The notes beneath the pieces were generated by a model. The model did no database searches, had not been told where the DNA came from, and saw only the letters and a list, made by a program, of their open reading frames with translations. A stretch of 64,000 nucleotides of DNA from Roseinatronobacter alkalisoli. GTDB lineage: Bacteria; Pseudomonadota; Alphaproteobacteria; Rhodobacterales; Rhodobacteraceae. This document shows positions 53,568-63,669 of this stretch, piece after piece (position 1 is the first letter of the stretch; each line of letters starts with the position of its first letter). Where the stretch lies: contig NZ_JAQZSM010000003.1 of the NCBI RefSeq assembly GCF_028745735.1, positions 62,001 to 126,000 of the forward strand, read 5' to 3'. The position numbers and the translations under genes are program-made.

Positions 53568-55100
53568 TTACAGCGGAATATTATCGTGCTTTTTCCACGG
53601 GTTTTCGCGCTTCTTGTTGCGCAATCCCGCGAATGCGCGCGCCACCCGTCTGCGTGTCGAATGTGGCATGATCACTTCGTCAATGAACCCTTTTTCCGCC
53701 GCAACGAAAGGATTGGCGAATCGGGTTTCGTAATCCCTGGTGCGTTCGGCAATTTTTTCAGCATCGCCCAGTTCGGACCGATACAGAATTTCAACCGCGC
53801 CCTTGGCCCCCATCACGGCGATTTCCGCTGTAGGCCATGCATAATTGAAATCCCCCCGCAGGTGTTTTGACGCCATCACATCATAGGCCCCGCCATAGGC
53901 CTTGCGGGTAATCACTGTCACTTTCGGCACGGTCGCTTCGCCATAGGCGAACAGCAGTTTCGCCCCATGCTTGATGATGCCGCCATATTCCTGACCAGTG
54001 CCGGGCAAGAAGCCGGGCACGTCCACAAAGGTCAGGATCGGAATTTCGAACGCATCGCAAAAGCGCACGAAACGCGCGGCCTTGCGGCTGGAATCGATAT
54101 CCAGACAGCCCGCAAGCACCATCGGCTGGTTGGCCACAACCCCCACACTGCGCCCTTCAAGGCGAATGAATCCGGTCAGGATATTCTTGGCGAAATCCGC
54201 CTGAATTTCAAAGAAATCCCCTTCATCCGCGACCTTCCGGATCAACTCCTTCATGTCATAGGGGGTATTGGCATTGTCGGGAATCAGCGTGTCCAGACTA
54301 TGTTCCAGCCGTGCGGGATCGTCAAAGAACGGGCGCACGGGCGGCTTTTCGCGATTGTTTTTTGGCAGGAAATCGACAAGGCGGCGCACTTCGATCAGTG
54401 CTTCGACATCATTTTCAAAGGCACCATCGGCCACAGATGACTTGCGCGTATGCGTGCTGGCCCCGCCCAGCTCTTCGGCGGTGACAATTTCATTCGTCAC
54501 GGTCTTGACCACATCGGGACCGGTCACGAACATATAGCTGGTATCCTTGACCATGAAAATGAAGTCAGTCATGGCCGGGCTATAGACGGCCCCGCCCGCG
54601 CATGGTCCCATGATAACGCTGATCTGCGGCACCACGCCGGATGCCATGATATTGCGCTGGAACACCTCGGCATAGCCGGCAAGGCTGGCAACACCTTCCT
54701 GAATGCGCGCGCCGCCGGAATCGTTCAGGCCAATGACGGGGGCACCGTTCTGGATGGCCATATCCATGATCTTGCAGATTTTCTGCGCATGGGTTTCAGA
54801 AAGCGACCCACCAAAGACAGTGAAATCCTGACTGAACACATAGACCTGACGCCCGTTGATGGTGCCCCAGCCGGTGACAACACCGTCACCCGCGGGGCGG
54901 TCATTCTGCATGCCGAAATCGGTGCAGCGATGGGCGACGAACATGTCGAATTCCTCAAAGCTGCCTTCATCCAGCAACAACTCAATGCGTTCGCGCGCGG
55001 TCAGTTTGCCCTTGGCGTGCTGCGTGTCAATCCGGCGCTGCCCACCACCAAGCCGGGCCAACGCACGGTTGCCTTCAAGCTGTTGCAGGATATCTTTCAT
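53568..55100 (-). CDS. pccB: propionyl-CoA carboxylase, carboxyltransferase subunit
   Basis: Transfers carboxyl from biotin to propionyl-CoA, giving methylmalonyl-CoA. 510 residues, normal length. N- and C-terminal crotonase-like carboxyltransferase domains: [61 protein letters not shown] and [16 protein letters not shown]. Heads the propionate block on the minus strand. Upstream are TTTGCAAA boxes that match the family of its likely regulator PccR. Confidence 0.97.
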   Translation of the reverse strand: MKDILQQLEGNRALARLGGGQRRIDTQHAKGKLTARERIELLLDEGSFEEFDMFVAHRCTDFGMQNDRPAGDGVVTGWGTINGRQVYVFSQDFTVFGGSLSETHAQKICKIMDMAIQNGAPVIGLNDSGGARIQEGVASLAGYAEVFQRNIMASGVVPQISVIMGPCAGGAVYSPAMTDFIFMVKDTSYMFVTGPDVVKTVTNEIVTAEELGGASTHTRKSSVADGAFENDVEALIEVRRLVDFLPKNNREKPPVRPFFDDPARLEHSLDTLIPDNANTPYDMKELIRKVADEGDFFEIQADFAKNILTGFIRLEGRSVGVVANQPMVLAGCLDIDSSRKAARFVRFCDAFEIPILTFVDVPGFLPGTGQEYGGIIKHGAKLLFAYGEATVPKVTVITRKAYGGAYDVMASKHLRGDFNYAWPTAEIAVMGAKGAVEILYRSELGDAEKIAERTRDYETRFANPFVAAEKGFIDEVIMPHSTRRRVARAFAGLRNKKRENPWKKHDNIPL

Positions 55101-55193
55101 GCGGTCCCCCTTTTGCGCGACACAGGCCGATTGCCGACAATCTGGCCGGACAATAATCTTTCGTTTGTGTAGTGAAAAGCGAAATTAAGATAA

Positions 55194-55213
55194 TTTGCAA
55201 ACCCATCTGCAAT
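55194..55213. promoter_or_regulatory. candidate ScfR/PccR box upstream of pccB
   Basis: TTTGCAAA-CCCA-TCTGCAAT, 94-113 bp upstream of the pccB start. It fits the paired TTTGCAAA-N4-TTTGCAA type reported, as I recall it, for R. sphaeroides PccR. The pccR homologue is at 56610, so the pairing is expected. Confidence 0.65.
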
Positions 55214-55225
55214 ATTACTTGCTAA

Positions 55226-55233
55226 TTTGCAAA
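55226..55233. promoter_or_regulatory. second TTTGCAAA half-box
   Basis: A further TTTGCAAA 12 bp beyond the paired box, followed by TATGCTGTGCTATCGCAAT. It may be an additional half-site for the same regulator, possibly also affecting the divergent transporter. Confidence 0.4.
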
Positions 55234-55322
55234 TATGCTGTGCTATCGCAATCCACATTGCGCCTTCCTTTTACATGTGTAACAGTTTCCGCCTAAAGAA
55301 AAATCTGAAGGTCGATCTTGCA

Positions 55323-56546
55323 GTGACCATACCACTCATCCCGCCGCGAACAATATTTCTGGACCGCACGACGCCGCCCCATGTCGCAACTCTTGTCGCG
55401 CAGGCGTCAATTGCGGCACTGGCGATGAATGTCTTTCTGCCCTCTCTGCCATCGATGGTTGTGTATTTTGACACCAGCTACAGCGTGATTCAGTTATCGG
55501 TATCGCTGTATCTGGCAGTGAATGCCGTGCTGCAGGTACTTATCGGCACTGTTTCCGACAGATATGGGCGGCGGCCGGTTCTGCTTGGCTCACTTGTTGT
55601 GTTTGTTATTGCGACTGCGGGAACATTGGTCGCACCCAATATCACTGCTTTCCTGATATTCCGCATGATGCAAGCGCTGGTTGTGTCCGCAATGGTGCTT
55701 AGCCGGGCGTCCATCCGCGATGTTCTGGATGAGAACGCGGCCGCATCGCGCATCGGATATGTAACAATGGGCATGGCCGTGGTGCCGATGGTCGCGCCTG
55801 CAATCGGCGGCTTTCTGGACGAGGCATTCGGCTGGCGTGGCAGCTTCATCCTGATGCTTGTCGCGGGCGTGGCGGTTCTTGCCCTCAGCTGGGCCGATAT
55901 GGGTGAAACCAAGCTGAACCGCAGCGGATCGTTGCGCGCGCAGTTCTCGACCATGCCGGAACTGATGCGCGCCAGGCGGTTCTGGGGGTATTGCGGATCA
56001 GCGACACTGGCATCGGGGGCGTTCTTTGCCTATCTGGGCGGCGCACCATTTGTCGGATCGCGGGTATTTGAACTGTCGCCGTCGCTGCTGGGCATTTATT
56101 TCGGCGCACCTGCGGTGGGCTATGCCATGGGGAATTTTCTGTCCGGGCGCTACGCGGGGCGGTTCGGCATTAACCGGATGATCCTGACCGGCAGTATTGT
56201 CGGGTTTGCGGGTATGATCATGCTCGCCACGCTGTATCTTGCAGGCCTGTTGACGGCACTGGTGTTCTTCGGCTGCTTCATCATGATCGGTCTTGGCAAC
56301 GGCATGCTGTTGCCCTCTGCCACGTCGGGTATGATGTCGGTGCGCCCGCATCTTGCGGGCACCGCCAGCGGCATTGGCGGGGCAATCATGATCGGTGGCG
56401 GTGCGGCGCTGTCGGCCATTGCGGGGGCATTGCTGACACCCGGCAGCGGGGCTGGCCCGCTGGTCTGGATGATGCTTGCCACCACAGGCGCCACGATCCT
56501 GCCTGTTCTTTATGTCATGCGACGGGAACGGCAGATCGGCGCTTGA
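55323..56546 (+). CDS. Bcr/CflA-type MFS exporter
   Basis: Major facilitator efflux protein. About 407 residues from GTG 55323, chosen because GAAGG lies upstream and it gives the usual length (about 400). ATG 55275 is also in frame without a ribosome site. Twelve hydrophobic helices; motif A is GTVSDRYGRRPVLLGS, and MQALVVSAMVLSRASIRDVL follows. Substrate unknown. It is divergent from pccB and precedes pccR by 63 bp, so it may share control with them. Confidence 0.87.
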   Translation: MTIPLIPPRTIFLDRTTPPHVATLVAQASIAALAMNVFLPSLPSMVVYFDTSYSVIQLSVSLYLAVNAVLQVLIGTVSDRYGRRPVLLGSLVVFVIATAGTLVAPNITAFLIFRMMQALVVSAMVLSRASIRDVLDENAAASRIGYVTMGMAVVPMVAPAIGGFLDEAFGWRGSFILMLVAGVAVLALSWADMGETKLNRSGSLRAQFSTMPELMRARRFWGYCGSATLASGAFFAYLGGAPFVGSRVFELSPSLLGIYFGAPAVGYAMGNFLSGRYAGRFGINRMILTGSIVGFAGMIMLATLYLAGLLTALVFFGCFIMIGLGNGMLLPSATSGMMSVRPHLAGTASGIGGAIMIGGGAALSAIAGALLTPGSGAGPLVWMMLATTGATILPVLYVMRRERQIGA

Positions 56547-56560
56547 CCTGAATGCAACGC

Positions 56561-56581
56561 TTTGCAAAACCGGTTTGCGAA
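56561..56581. promoter_or_regulatory. candidate ScfR box upstream of pccR
   Basis: TTTGCAAA-ACCGG-TTTGCGAA, 29 bp upstream of the pccR start. The spacer is 5 rather than 4 nt. It is a plausible autoregulatory site. Confidence 0.55.
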
Positions 56582-56609
56582 GCCAGCAAAGTCGCTCAGG
56601 GGGGACAAG

Positions 56610-58010
56610 ATGCCACCACAGAAACTTTATGCGGGGGCGAAGCTGCGCGAAACGCGCCTGCAACTTCAACTGACGCAAAAGGATTTCGCGGCCAAGCTGG
56701 GCGTGTCCCTGCCCTATCTGAACCAGATGGAAAACAACAACCGCCCCCTGTCCACCGCCGTTGTGCTGGCATTGGCGCGCGAATTCGGCATGGATGTGAC
56801 CGAACTTTCTGCTGGCGACAGTGAAAGGCTGGTCTCCGACCTGCGAGAGGCATTGGCAGACCCGCTTTTTGCCAGCGCCAACCCCGCCCTGCCGGATCTG
56901 CGGCTGGTGGGCGCCAATGCGCCGGGATTTGCGCGCGCCTTTCTGGATTTGCACCGTGCCTATCGGCAGGCGCAGGAACAGCTTGCCTCGCTGGACGAGG
57001 CATTGGGCCGCGAAGACACCACCCTGCGCCTGTCGCCATGGGAAGAAGTGCGCGATTTCTTCCATTATTGCGACAATTACATCGATGCAGTGGACCGCGC
57101 CGCTGAACATTTCGCAGCCCGCGCCAAACCCGGCGTGGATTTCATGTCCCATGCCGCCGCAACCCTGAATGACCGCAAGATTGCGCTGCGTTTCATTGCG
57201 GGCGAGGATCTGCGCCGCTTTGACCCCGCGCGCGGGGTGCTGGAGCTGTCGGCCAAAGCGTCGCGCGCAACACAGGCGTTCCAGCTTGCGCATCAGGTGG
57301 CGTTGCTGACGCAGAATGACCTGCTGGACGCCACGCTGGACCTTGCGCGGTTTCAGTCGCCGGAGGCCCGCGCGATTGCCAAGATCGGGCTGGCCAATTA
57401 CTTCGCCGGGGCTGCGATGATGCCCTACAGGCAGTTTCTGGCAGCGGCGCAGGACACGCGCCATGACCTTGAAACTCTGGCTGAACGGTTTGGCGCGTCA
57501 ATCGAACAGGTAGCCCACCGGCTTTCGACATTGCAGCGCCCCGGTGCCAAGGGGGTGCCGTTCTTCTTTGTGCGTGTCGATCAGGCAGGCACCATCACCA
57601 AACGCCATTCGGCCACGCGGCTGCAATTTGCGCGTTTTGGCGGGGCCTGCCCGCTATGGAATGTGCATCGGGCGTTTGAGACACCGGGCCGGTTCCTGCG
57701 GCAGATGGCAGAAACGCCCGATGGAATGCGGTATTTCTGCCTTGCGCTGGCCGTGACCAAGGGCGGCGGCGCGTTTCATGCACCCGTGCGGCGCTATGCC
57801 ATCGGACTGGGCTGCGAGATCAACCACGCGAACGCCCTTGTCTATGCTGATGGCATGGATCTGGGCCGCGAAGGCGGGTATGACCCTATCGGAATTTCCT
57901 GCCGTATCTGCGAGCGCGACAATTGCCACCAGCGGTCCGTGCCGCCGCTGGAACGACATTTGCGCATTGATCCGGACCACCGGAAATTGTTGCCCTACAG
58001 CATTGAATAG
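56610..58010 (+). CDS. pccR: short-chain fatty acyl-CoA regulator PccR (ScfR family)
   Basis: 466 residues from ATG 56610 with AGGGGGG upstream. N-terminal XRE helix-turn-helix (res. 8-62, KLRETRLQLQLTQKDFAAKL). The IrrE/DUF955-like middle shows FQLAHQVALL, where the metalloprotease HExxH is degraded. The C-terminal ScfR domain ends with the Cys cluster SCRICERDNCHQR. By family, it senses propionyl-CoA-type ligands and regulates pccB. Location next to the pcc block and its box support PccR. Convergent with adenine deaminase. Confidence 0.93.
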   Translation: MPPQKLYAGAKLRETRLQLQLTQKDFAAKLGVSLPYLNQMENNNRPLSTAVVLALAREFGMDVTELSAGDSERLVSDLREALADPLFASANPALPDLRLVGANAPGFARAFLDLHRAYRQAQEQLASLDEALGREDTTLRLSPWEEVRDFFHYCDNYIDAVDRAAEHFAARAKPGVDFMSHAAATLNDRKIALRFIAGEDLRRFDPARGVLELSAKASRATQAFQLAHQVALLTQNDLLDATLDLARFQSPEARAIAKIGLANYFAGAAMMPYRQFLAAAQDTRHDLETLAERFGASIEQVAHRLSTLQRPGAKGVPFFFVRVDQAGTITKRHSATRLQFARFGGACPLWNVHRAFETPGRFLRQMAETPDGMRYFCLALAVTKGGGAFHAPVRRYAIGLGCEINHANALVYADGMDLGREGGYDPIGISCRICERDNCHQRSVPPLERHLRIDPDHRKLLPYSIE

Positions 58011-58017
58011 CGGCGCG

Positions 58018-59706
58018 TCAGATCACCTCAAACCGGTCCACATCGACCATGCCGAAATCCGTGATTTTCAGATGCGGGATGACCGGCAAGGCAATGAAGG
58101 CCAGTTGTAAAAACGGCTCCTCCAGGGTAACACCCAGCGATTTTGCTGCCGCGCGCAAGGTGACAAGGCCCGCGTGAACGGCTTCATGGCTGTCCAGTGA
58201 CATCAGCCCCGCCACCGGCAGTGGCAGTTCGGCCAGAACCTGCCCGCCCCGCGCCACAACGAAGCCCCCCTCAATTGCAGACAGGCGGTTCACCGCCAAC
58301 GCCAGATCATCATAATCCACCCCGACCGCGACGATATTGTGGTGGTCATGCGCAACAGTTGCCGCAATCGCGCCCGATGTCATGCCAAAGCCACGCACGA
58401 ACCCGGTGGCGATATTGCCATTCTTGCCGTGCCGTTCAACCACGGCAACACGAACCAGATCCCGCGCAGGGTCGGGGCGTTTATCGCCATCCTGCGGGAT
58501 AATCTGTTCGCGCAGATGCTCGGTTATGATCTTGCCTTCCAGAATGCCGATGACGGGGGTTTCTGGGGTGTTGCCCGCATGGCGGAAATTCCGCGCAGCA
58601 ACCTGCGGGGCATGCACAGAATCGCGCGCAACCGGCGCAATCAGGTCGCGCGCCGCGAAGGCCGCGTTATCAACCACCCTGCCCCCGCACAGTACCAGCG
58701 CGGCCCGGCATTCCGCCAGATCCGGCAGCGCAACAATATCGGCGCGTTTGCCCGGCGCGATCTGGCCGCGATCCTTCAGCCCGAACGCTTCGGCCGCAGA
58801 AAGCGAGGCCGCGCGATACACCGAAAGCGTGTCGCAACCCATGGCAATCAGGCTGCGGATCATGTGGTCCAGATGGCCATGTTCAGAAATGTCCAGCGGG
58901 TTGCGGTCATCGGTACACAGGCACATATATGGCGCGGTAACGGGTGTCAGCAACGGCGCAAGCGCCACCATATCCTTGCTGACGGACCCTTCACGGATCA
59001 GGCAGCGCAGCCCCTTTTGCAGCTTTTCGCGAGCTTCCTGCGCAGTGGTGGATTCGTGTTCGGTGCGAATACCCGCACTGACATAGGCATTCAGATCGCG
59101 CCCTGACAGCAGTGGCGCATGCCCGTCGATATGGCGGCCCGCGAACGCCTGTAATTTCGCCATGCAACCGGGATCACGGTTAATGACACCGGGAAAATTC
59201 ATGAATTCCGCCAGCCCGATAACGCTGGGATGATCCGCCAGCGCCAGCAGATCCTGCGCATCCAGCGCCGCGCCTGCGGTTTCCATATGCGTTGATGGCA
59301 CGCAGGATGACAGGTTGACGCGGATATCCATGACAGTGCGGGTGGCGGCGTCCTGAAAATAGCGAATGCCCGCACTGCCCGCGACATTGGCAATTTCATG
59401 CGGGTCGCAGATGGCAGTTGTCACCCCACGCGGGGCCACGCAGCGGTCAAATTCAAACGGTGTCACCAGTGACGATTCGATATGCAGATGGGTGTCAATG
59501 AACCCCGGCACCAGAACATGCCCGGCCAGGTCAATCACCTTGTCGCCGTCATAATCCGCGCCGATCCCCACGATTGTATCACCGCAAATGGCCACATCGC
59601 CCGGAATGCGGGCACCAGTCACCATGCACAGAACCTCTGCCCCGCGCAGGACCAGATCGGCCGGAATTTCGCCGCGTGCCTGGCGGATACGGGTGTCAAG
59701 GTTCAT
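58018..59706 (-). CDS. ade: adenine deaminase
   Basis: Deaminates adenine to hypoxanthine in purine salvage. 562 residues from ATG 59706 (an ATG ten codons earlier is in frame). Amidohydrolase metal site [11 protein letters not shown] near res. 93-103, then [10 protein letters not shown], and [11 protein letters not shown] in the C-terminal half. Of the type that uses Fe/Mn in other bacteria. No other purine-salvage gene is next to it; deoD lies 24 kb away. Confidence 0.93.
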   Translation of the reverse strand: MNLDTRIRQARGEIPADLVLRGAEVLCMVTGARIPGDVAICGDTIVGIGADYDGDKVIDLAGHVLVPGFIDTHLHIESSLVTPFEFDRCVAPRGVTTAICDPHEIANVAGSAGIRYFQDAATRTVMDIRVNLSSCVPSTHMETAGAALDAQDLLALADHPSVIGLAEFMNFPGVINRDPGCMAKLQAFAGRHIDGHAPLLSGRDLNAYVSAGIRTEHESTTAQEAREKLQKGLRCLIREGSVSKDMVALAPLLTPVTAPYMCLCTDDRNPLDISEHGHLDHMIRSLIAMGCDTLSVYRAASLSAAEAFGLKDRGQIAPGKRADIVALPDLAECRAALVLCGGRVVDNAAFAARDLIAPVARDSVHAPQVAARNFRHAGNTPETPVIGILEGKIITEHLREQIIPQDGDKRPDPARDLVRVAVVERHGKNGNIATGFVRGFGMTSGAIAATVAHDHHNIVAVGVDYDDLALAVNRLSAIEGGFVVARGGQVLAELPLPVAGLMSLDSHEAVHAGLVTLRAAAKSLGVTLEEPFLQLAFIALPVIPHLKITDFGMVDVDRFEVI

Positions 59707-59786
59707 TCCAAGGATCCTTTTGTCTGCGTCAGCCAAGCGCAGGCTGCACCGAAATCATATGCGCGGCAAGCCCCGCAAAAGGCAGT

Positions 59787-60389
59787 TCATGCTGTGCGGC
59801 GCGCATTTTCATAAAGCGCATAGTCGCGCGCGCAGCCTTCCACAAGCCTACGGCGCATCCCGTCCGACAAGCTGCTCTCCATCTGCGGAGAGACATTTTT
59901 CTGCGGCAGATCCAGCGTGCAGCCAAGCCTGTCCTGCAGCCATGCCAGAAATTCCGGCATCGCATCATAGCGAAACAGGGTCTGCACCTGATCATCGCGC
60001 ATCGGGTGGGTCAGAAATGCCGCCTGCGACCCGACTGCCGCAAAGGCGGGTTTCGGGTCTGTCAGATAGGCATCGACGAATTCATCAAAGCTTTTGCCGC
60101 GGGTGCTGCGCGGGGTGTCGTTCAGCCAGTCACCATGCCGGAAGCGGAACCAGCTGTTCAGCCAGTCTTCCGGTTCGCGGATCAGGGCAACAGTTTCCGG
60201 CGGGGTCCTGGTAAAAATCATCAGGAATTTTTCGAACCGCCATTTATAGCGGTGAAAGGTGCAATGCTTGATGCGCGGATCGCCCTGCAAGACAACATCC
60301 GCCAGCGGTGCAAGTGCTGCTTCCAGCGATGTGCTGGCCGTTTTAGGAGTGGCAAACAAGACAATATTTTGTTTTTCAAAATAAAGCAT
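59787..60389 (-). CDS. sulfotransferase-like P-loop protein (second)
   Basis: 200 residues. The 5'-phosphosulfate loop is likely ATPKTASTSLEAAL (res. 13-26). The 3'-phosphate motif is in VALIREPEDWLNSWFRF. This is the short sulfotransferase type found in marine Rhodobacterales. It lies 57 bp downstream of a glycosyltransferase gene on the same strand, which suggests that it may sulfate the polysaccharide produced there. Inference only. Confidence 0.75.
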   Translation of the reverse strand: MLYFEKQNIVLFATPKTASTSLEAALAPLADVVLQGDPRIKHCTFHRYKWRFEKFLMIFTRTPPETVALIREPEDWLNSWFRFRHGDWLNDTPRSTRGKSFDEFVDAYLTDPKPAFAAVGSQAAFLTHPMRDDQVQTLFRYDAMPEFLAWLQDRLGCTLDLPQKNVSPQMESSLSDGMRRRLVEGCARDYALYENARRTA

Positions 60390-60446
60390 TAACTGGCGTT
60401 CTTCATCTTGATTTCAGGGTGGGTGCAGCAATCTTTCGCCACCTTG

Positions 60447-62375
60447 TCAGCTTTGGCCGTGAACCGCAACGGCGTCAAGTACCGATCCATGCTGGCCATG
60501 GCTGGTCTTGTCCCAGTAAAACGGGGCCGATATCAGTTCCCACAATGCCTTGTAGACCGCCAGAACCGCCAGCGGGAAATACCCGTGCAGCGTGGGCAGC
60601 CACAGGCGCAGATGGCGATGATGGCGTGTATTGGTCGCCAATATGCCGATGGACAGGTTCACCGCCTCTGACATCAGGAACAGGCCGATAAACGCGCCCA
60701 ACACCCCGTCAGGAAAGGCGGTCATGAACGGGTGTCCCACCCCCGCAAGAACCAGCCAGAACGACCATAGCAGCGGGGCCAGCATGAACTGCACCAGTGT
60801 TCCCAGAAACAGCACCTGCACCCCGAAGAACCGCCATGCCCCCAATTGTTGCCATAGCGCGCGCGGATCGCGCATATGCACCAGCCATGTCACCGCATAG
60901 CCCTTCAGCCAGCGCGAGCGCTGCTTGACCCATGGAATCGCGCGGCAATTGGCTTCTTCATAGGTGACAGTATCAAGCAGTTGCGTGTAATAGCCCCGCC
61001 GCGCCAGCCGGATGCCCAGATCCGCATCTTCGGTCACATTATGCGCGTCCCACCCCCCCAGCCGTTCAAGGATGTCGCGGCGGAAGAATAATGTCGTCCC
61101 CCCCAGCGGCACCGCCAGCCCAAGACGCTGCATCCCCGGCAGGATAACGCGAAACCAGCTTGCGTATTCGATGGTGAAACAGCGCGCCAGCCAGTTGCTG
61201 CGCGGATTATAGAAATCCAGCACACCCTGCACACAAGCCAGATTCGCGGGTCCGTTCTGAAAACACGCAACGACACGGTGGATCTGGTCAGGTTCGGGCG
61301 CGTCTTCTGCGTCATAAACCCCGATCAGCGTCCCGCGCGCGAACAGCATGGCATAGTTCAGCGCACGCGGTTTGGTTTTCAGCCGTGCATCGGGAACCGG
61401 GACAACCCGCATCCAGCGTGGAATCGCGGCCTTGTCCAGCGCCTGCCGGGTCGCGTGGTCGCCTTCCTCGACAATCAGCAGAATATCCAGCAGGTTGCGC
61501 GGCCATGTCAGACGGGACAGGCGTATCAGCAGGCGCGGCACGGTTTCGGGTTCCTTGTAAAGCGGAACAAGGATGGTCACGACCGGTTTGCGTTGCAGGC
61601 CGATATCCGCAATGTCACCCGAAGATTCGGGGTGCCGCGTATGCCGGAAACTGGCAATCGCCGCGGCCAGTTTCAGCGTCGCGGACAAGGCCAGAAACAC
61701 GCTTGCAATCAGCATCAGGCCGATAAGCATGACCTGCGGTGCCAGCACACCAAGGCAGATCAGCGCAGCAAGGAACAGCCCGGTCCCCACGCGCAATCCC
61801 CCGAATTGCATCGAACGGCAGCTTTCGGTGTCGGACACACAGCTTTCCGCCCAAAGTTTGAGCCGCGAACGCCGCAATCGCAACAAGGTGTCATGAAAGG
61901 CGTTTTCGGAAATCAGCGCCGGAACAACCGGGCCGAATACCGCTTCCAGTTCCGGACGGTGGCTGTCGAACTGATCGGGGCGGGTCGTCGCCACCACAGT
62001 CACCGCACCGGCATGGCGCCACGGCATACAGCGCAGCGCAAGGCAGCGCGCGGCCCCCAGCAGGTCAGTCAGGGCGGGATCCGGGTTCTGCGTCATATGG
62101 TCAATGACCGGGGTGCCGAACTGAACCGAAAGGGCCTGCATCAGCGTGGCTTCGGTAATCTGGCCTTGGGCGATCAGAATATCGCCCAGCCCGGCGGAGT
62201 GATGCGTCTGCGCATGCAGCGCGTCAACCAGCCCGTCAGCAGTGATCGCCCCCATATCGCACAGGATGGCGCCAAGCCGGTCGCTTGCCGTCCTGTCATT
62301 GCGCAGAACGGAAAGACGCAGCAGCGGCAGTGCGGCATGTACGGATTGCTTCGCGAGGTGCCGGAAATGACGCAT
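60447..62375 (-). CDS. MshEN-domain GT2 glycosyltransferase, NfrB/BcsA-like
   Basis: 642 residues from ATG 62375 (GTG 62396 also possible). The N-terminus carries an MshEN-type c-di-GMP-binding domain (RLGAILCDMGAITADGLVDA, LGDILIAQGQITEATLMQAL). Two membrane helices come next, then a GT2 domain (TILVPLYKEPE, YDAEDAPEP, TEDADLGIRLARRG, QRSRWLKG with the Q/RxxRW motif). Further membrane helices follow (LFLGTLVQFMLAPLLWSFWL, VLGAFIGLFLMSEAVNLSIG). This resembles NfrB and BcsA processive synthases, with an exported polysaccharide product likely controlled by c-di-GMP. Confidence 0.88.
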   Translation of the reverse strand: MRHFRHLAKQSVHAALPLLRLSVLRNDRTASDRLGAILCDMGAITADGLVDALHAQTHHSAGLGDILIAQGQITEATLMQALSVQFGTPVIDHMTQNPDPALTDLLGAARCLALRCMPWRHAGAVTVVATTRPDQFDSHRPELEAVFGPVVPALISENAFHDTLLRLRRSRLKLWAESCVSDTESCRSMQFGGLRVGTGLFLAALICLGVLAPQVMLIGLMLIASVFLALSATLKLAAAIASFRHTRHPESSGDIADIGLQRKPVVTILVPLYKEPETVPRLLIRLSRLTWPRNLLDILLIVEEGDHATRQALDKAAIPRWMRVVPVPDARLKTKPRALNYAMLFARGTLIGVYDAEDAPEPDQIHRVVACFQNGPANLACVQGVLDFYNPRSNWLARCFTIEYASWFRVILPGMQRLGLAVPLGGTTLFFRRDILERLGGWDAHNVTEDADLGIRLARRGYYTQLLDTVTYEEANCRAIPWVKQRSRWLKGYAVTWLVHMRDPRALWQQLGAWRFFGVQVLFLGTLVQFMLAPLLWSFWLVLAGVGHPFMTAFPDGVLGAFIGLFLMSEAVNLSIGILATNTRHHRHLRLWLPTLHGYFPLAVLAVYKALWELISAPFYWDKTSHGQHGSVLDAVAVHGQS

Positions 62376-62480
62376 CACTGTCCCACTCTTGTTCACGCAA
62401 GTGGAACACGAGATGGATTAATAACCAGTTAATATCTGCTGCTACACCAAGGGTTTTCACACCCGTGCAAGGCCCAAGGA

Positions 62481-62501
62481 TGCCCCGTTTGCGGCGGGGC
62501 A
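62481..62501 (-). terminator. hairpin after carA
   Basis: TGCCCCG (62481-62487) pairs with CGGGGCA (62495-62501) around a 7-nt loop, 11 bp beyond the carA stop. The minus strand continues TCCTTGGG, so the U-tract is weak. Confidence 0.5.
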
Positions 62502-62511
62502 CCTTCTGCGA

Positions 62512-63669
62512 TCATACGGCCTTGCGGTCTGCCATATGGCGGGCAAAGCGTTCGAACAGGTAAAAACTGTCCTGCGGGCCGGGGCTGGCTTCGGGGTGGT
62601 GCTGCACCGAAAATACCGGCTTGTCCTTCAGGCGGATGCCGCAATTCGACCCGTCAAACAGCGATGTGTGGGTTTCGATGACCGCATCAGGCAATGTCTG
62701 GCTGTCCACGGCAAAACCATGGTTCATCGATGTAATCTCAACCTTGCCGGTATCATGGTCCTTGACCGGATGATTGGCCCCGTGATGGCCGTGATTCATC
62801 TTGATCGTCTGCGCGCCAAGCGCCAGGGCAAGCATCTGATGGCCAAGACAAATGCCGAAAACCGGAATATCCGCTTTCAGGACATCCTGTATCATTGGCA
62901 CAGCATATTCGCCGGTGGCAGCCGGGTCGCCCGGACCATTGGACAGGAAAACCCCGTCGGGGTTCAGCGCCAGCACCTGTTCGGCGGTGGCAGTCGCGGG
63001 CAGGACCGTTACATCGCATCCCGCGCTTGCCAAGCAACGCAGGATATTACGTTTCGCACCGTAATCGATGGCAACCACCTTATGCACCGGGGCTGTCTGG
63101 CGCGTATAGCCTTCCGGCCATGCCCAACGCATTTCGTCCCAGCGGTAGCTTTGTGCGCAGGTCACATCGCGCGCCAGATCAAGACCGACCAGCCCTTTCC
63201 AGGCACGTGCCTTGGCAATCAGTGCTTCGATGTCGAAATTCCCGTCCGGGTCATGGGCAAGGGCAACATGCGGCGCACCCTGCTGGCGGATAGCGCGTGT
63301 CAGGCGGCGGGTATCCACGCCCCCCATGCAGATGCGCCCGCGCCTGCTGAGCCAGTCCACCAGCGGTTCGCTTGCCCGCCAGTTGCTGGGCACGGTCGGA
63401 TCCCATTTCACCACCATGCCCGCGGCAACAGGGTCTGCGGTTTCATCATCATCAGGGTTTACACCCACATTTCCGATATGCGGGAAGGTGAAGGTCACAA
63501 CCTGCCCCGCATAGGACGGATCAGTCATGATTTCCTGATAACCGGTCATCGCCGTGTTGAAACACAACTCTGCCACGGTTTCGCCTGTAGCGCCGAACCC
63601 GCGTCCATAAAAAATTGTCCCATCAGCCAGAACAAGGCATGCTGTGGGTCTGAGTGTCTGCGCACACAT
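62512..63669 (-). CDS. carA: carbamoyl-phosphate synthase small subunit
   Basis: Glutaminase subunit that supplies ammonia to CarB for carbamoyl phosphate (arginine and pyrimidine synthesis). 385 residues. N-terminal CPSase domain (FNTAMTGYQEIMTDPSYAGQ), then a class I amidotransferase domain with nucleophile Cys in GICLGHQMLALALG and the catalytic His/Glu in FSVQHHPEASPGP. carB is not adjacent downstream, as the next gene is the glycosyltransferase. Divergent from the YqeY-type gene. Confidence 0.97.
   Translation of the reverse strand: MCAQTLRPTACLVLADGTIFYGRGFGATGETVAELCFNTAMTGYQEIMTDPSYAGQVVTFTFPHIGNVGVNPDDDETADPVAAGMVVKWDPTVPSNWRASEPLVDWLSRRGRICMGGVDTRRLTRAIRQQGAPHVALAHDPDGNFDIEALIAKARAWKGLVGLDLARDVTCAQSYRWDEMRWAWPEGYTRQTAPVHKVVAIDYGAKRNILRCLASAGCDVTVLPATATAEQVLALNPDGVFLSNGPGDPAATGEYAVPMIQDVLKADIPVFGICLGHQMLALALGAQTIKMNHGHHGANHPVKDHDTGKVEITSMNHGFAVDSQTLPDAVIETHTSLFDGSNCGIRLKDKPVFSVQHHPEASPGPQDSFYLFERFARHMADRKAV

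Noticed and set aside
61278-62432. 384-codon plus-strand frame opposite the glycosyltransferase
   Set aside because: Antisense shadow with Arg/Gln/His-rich content and no recognisable domain.
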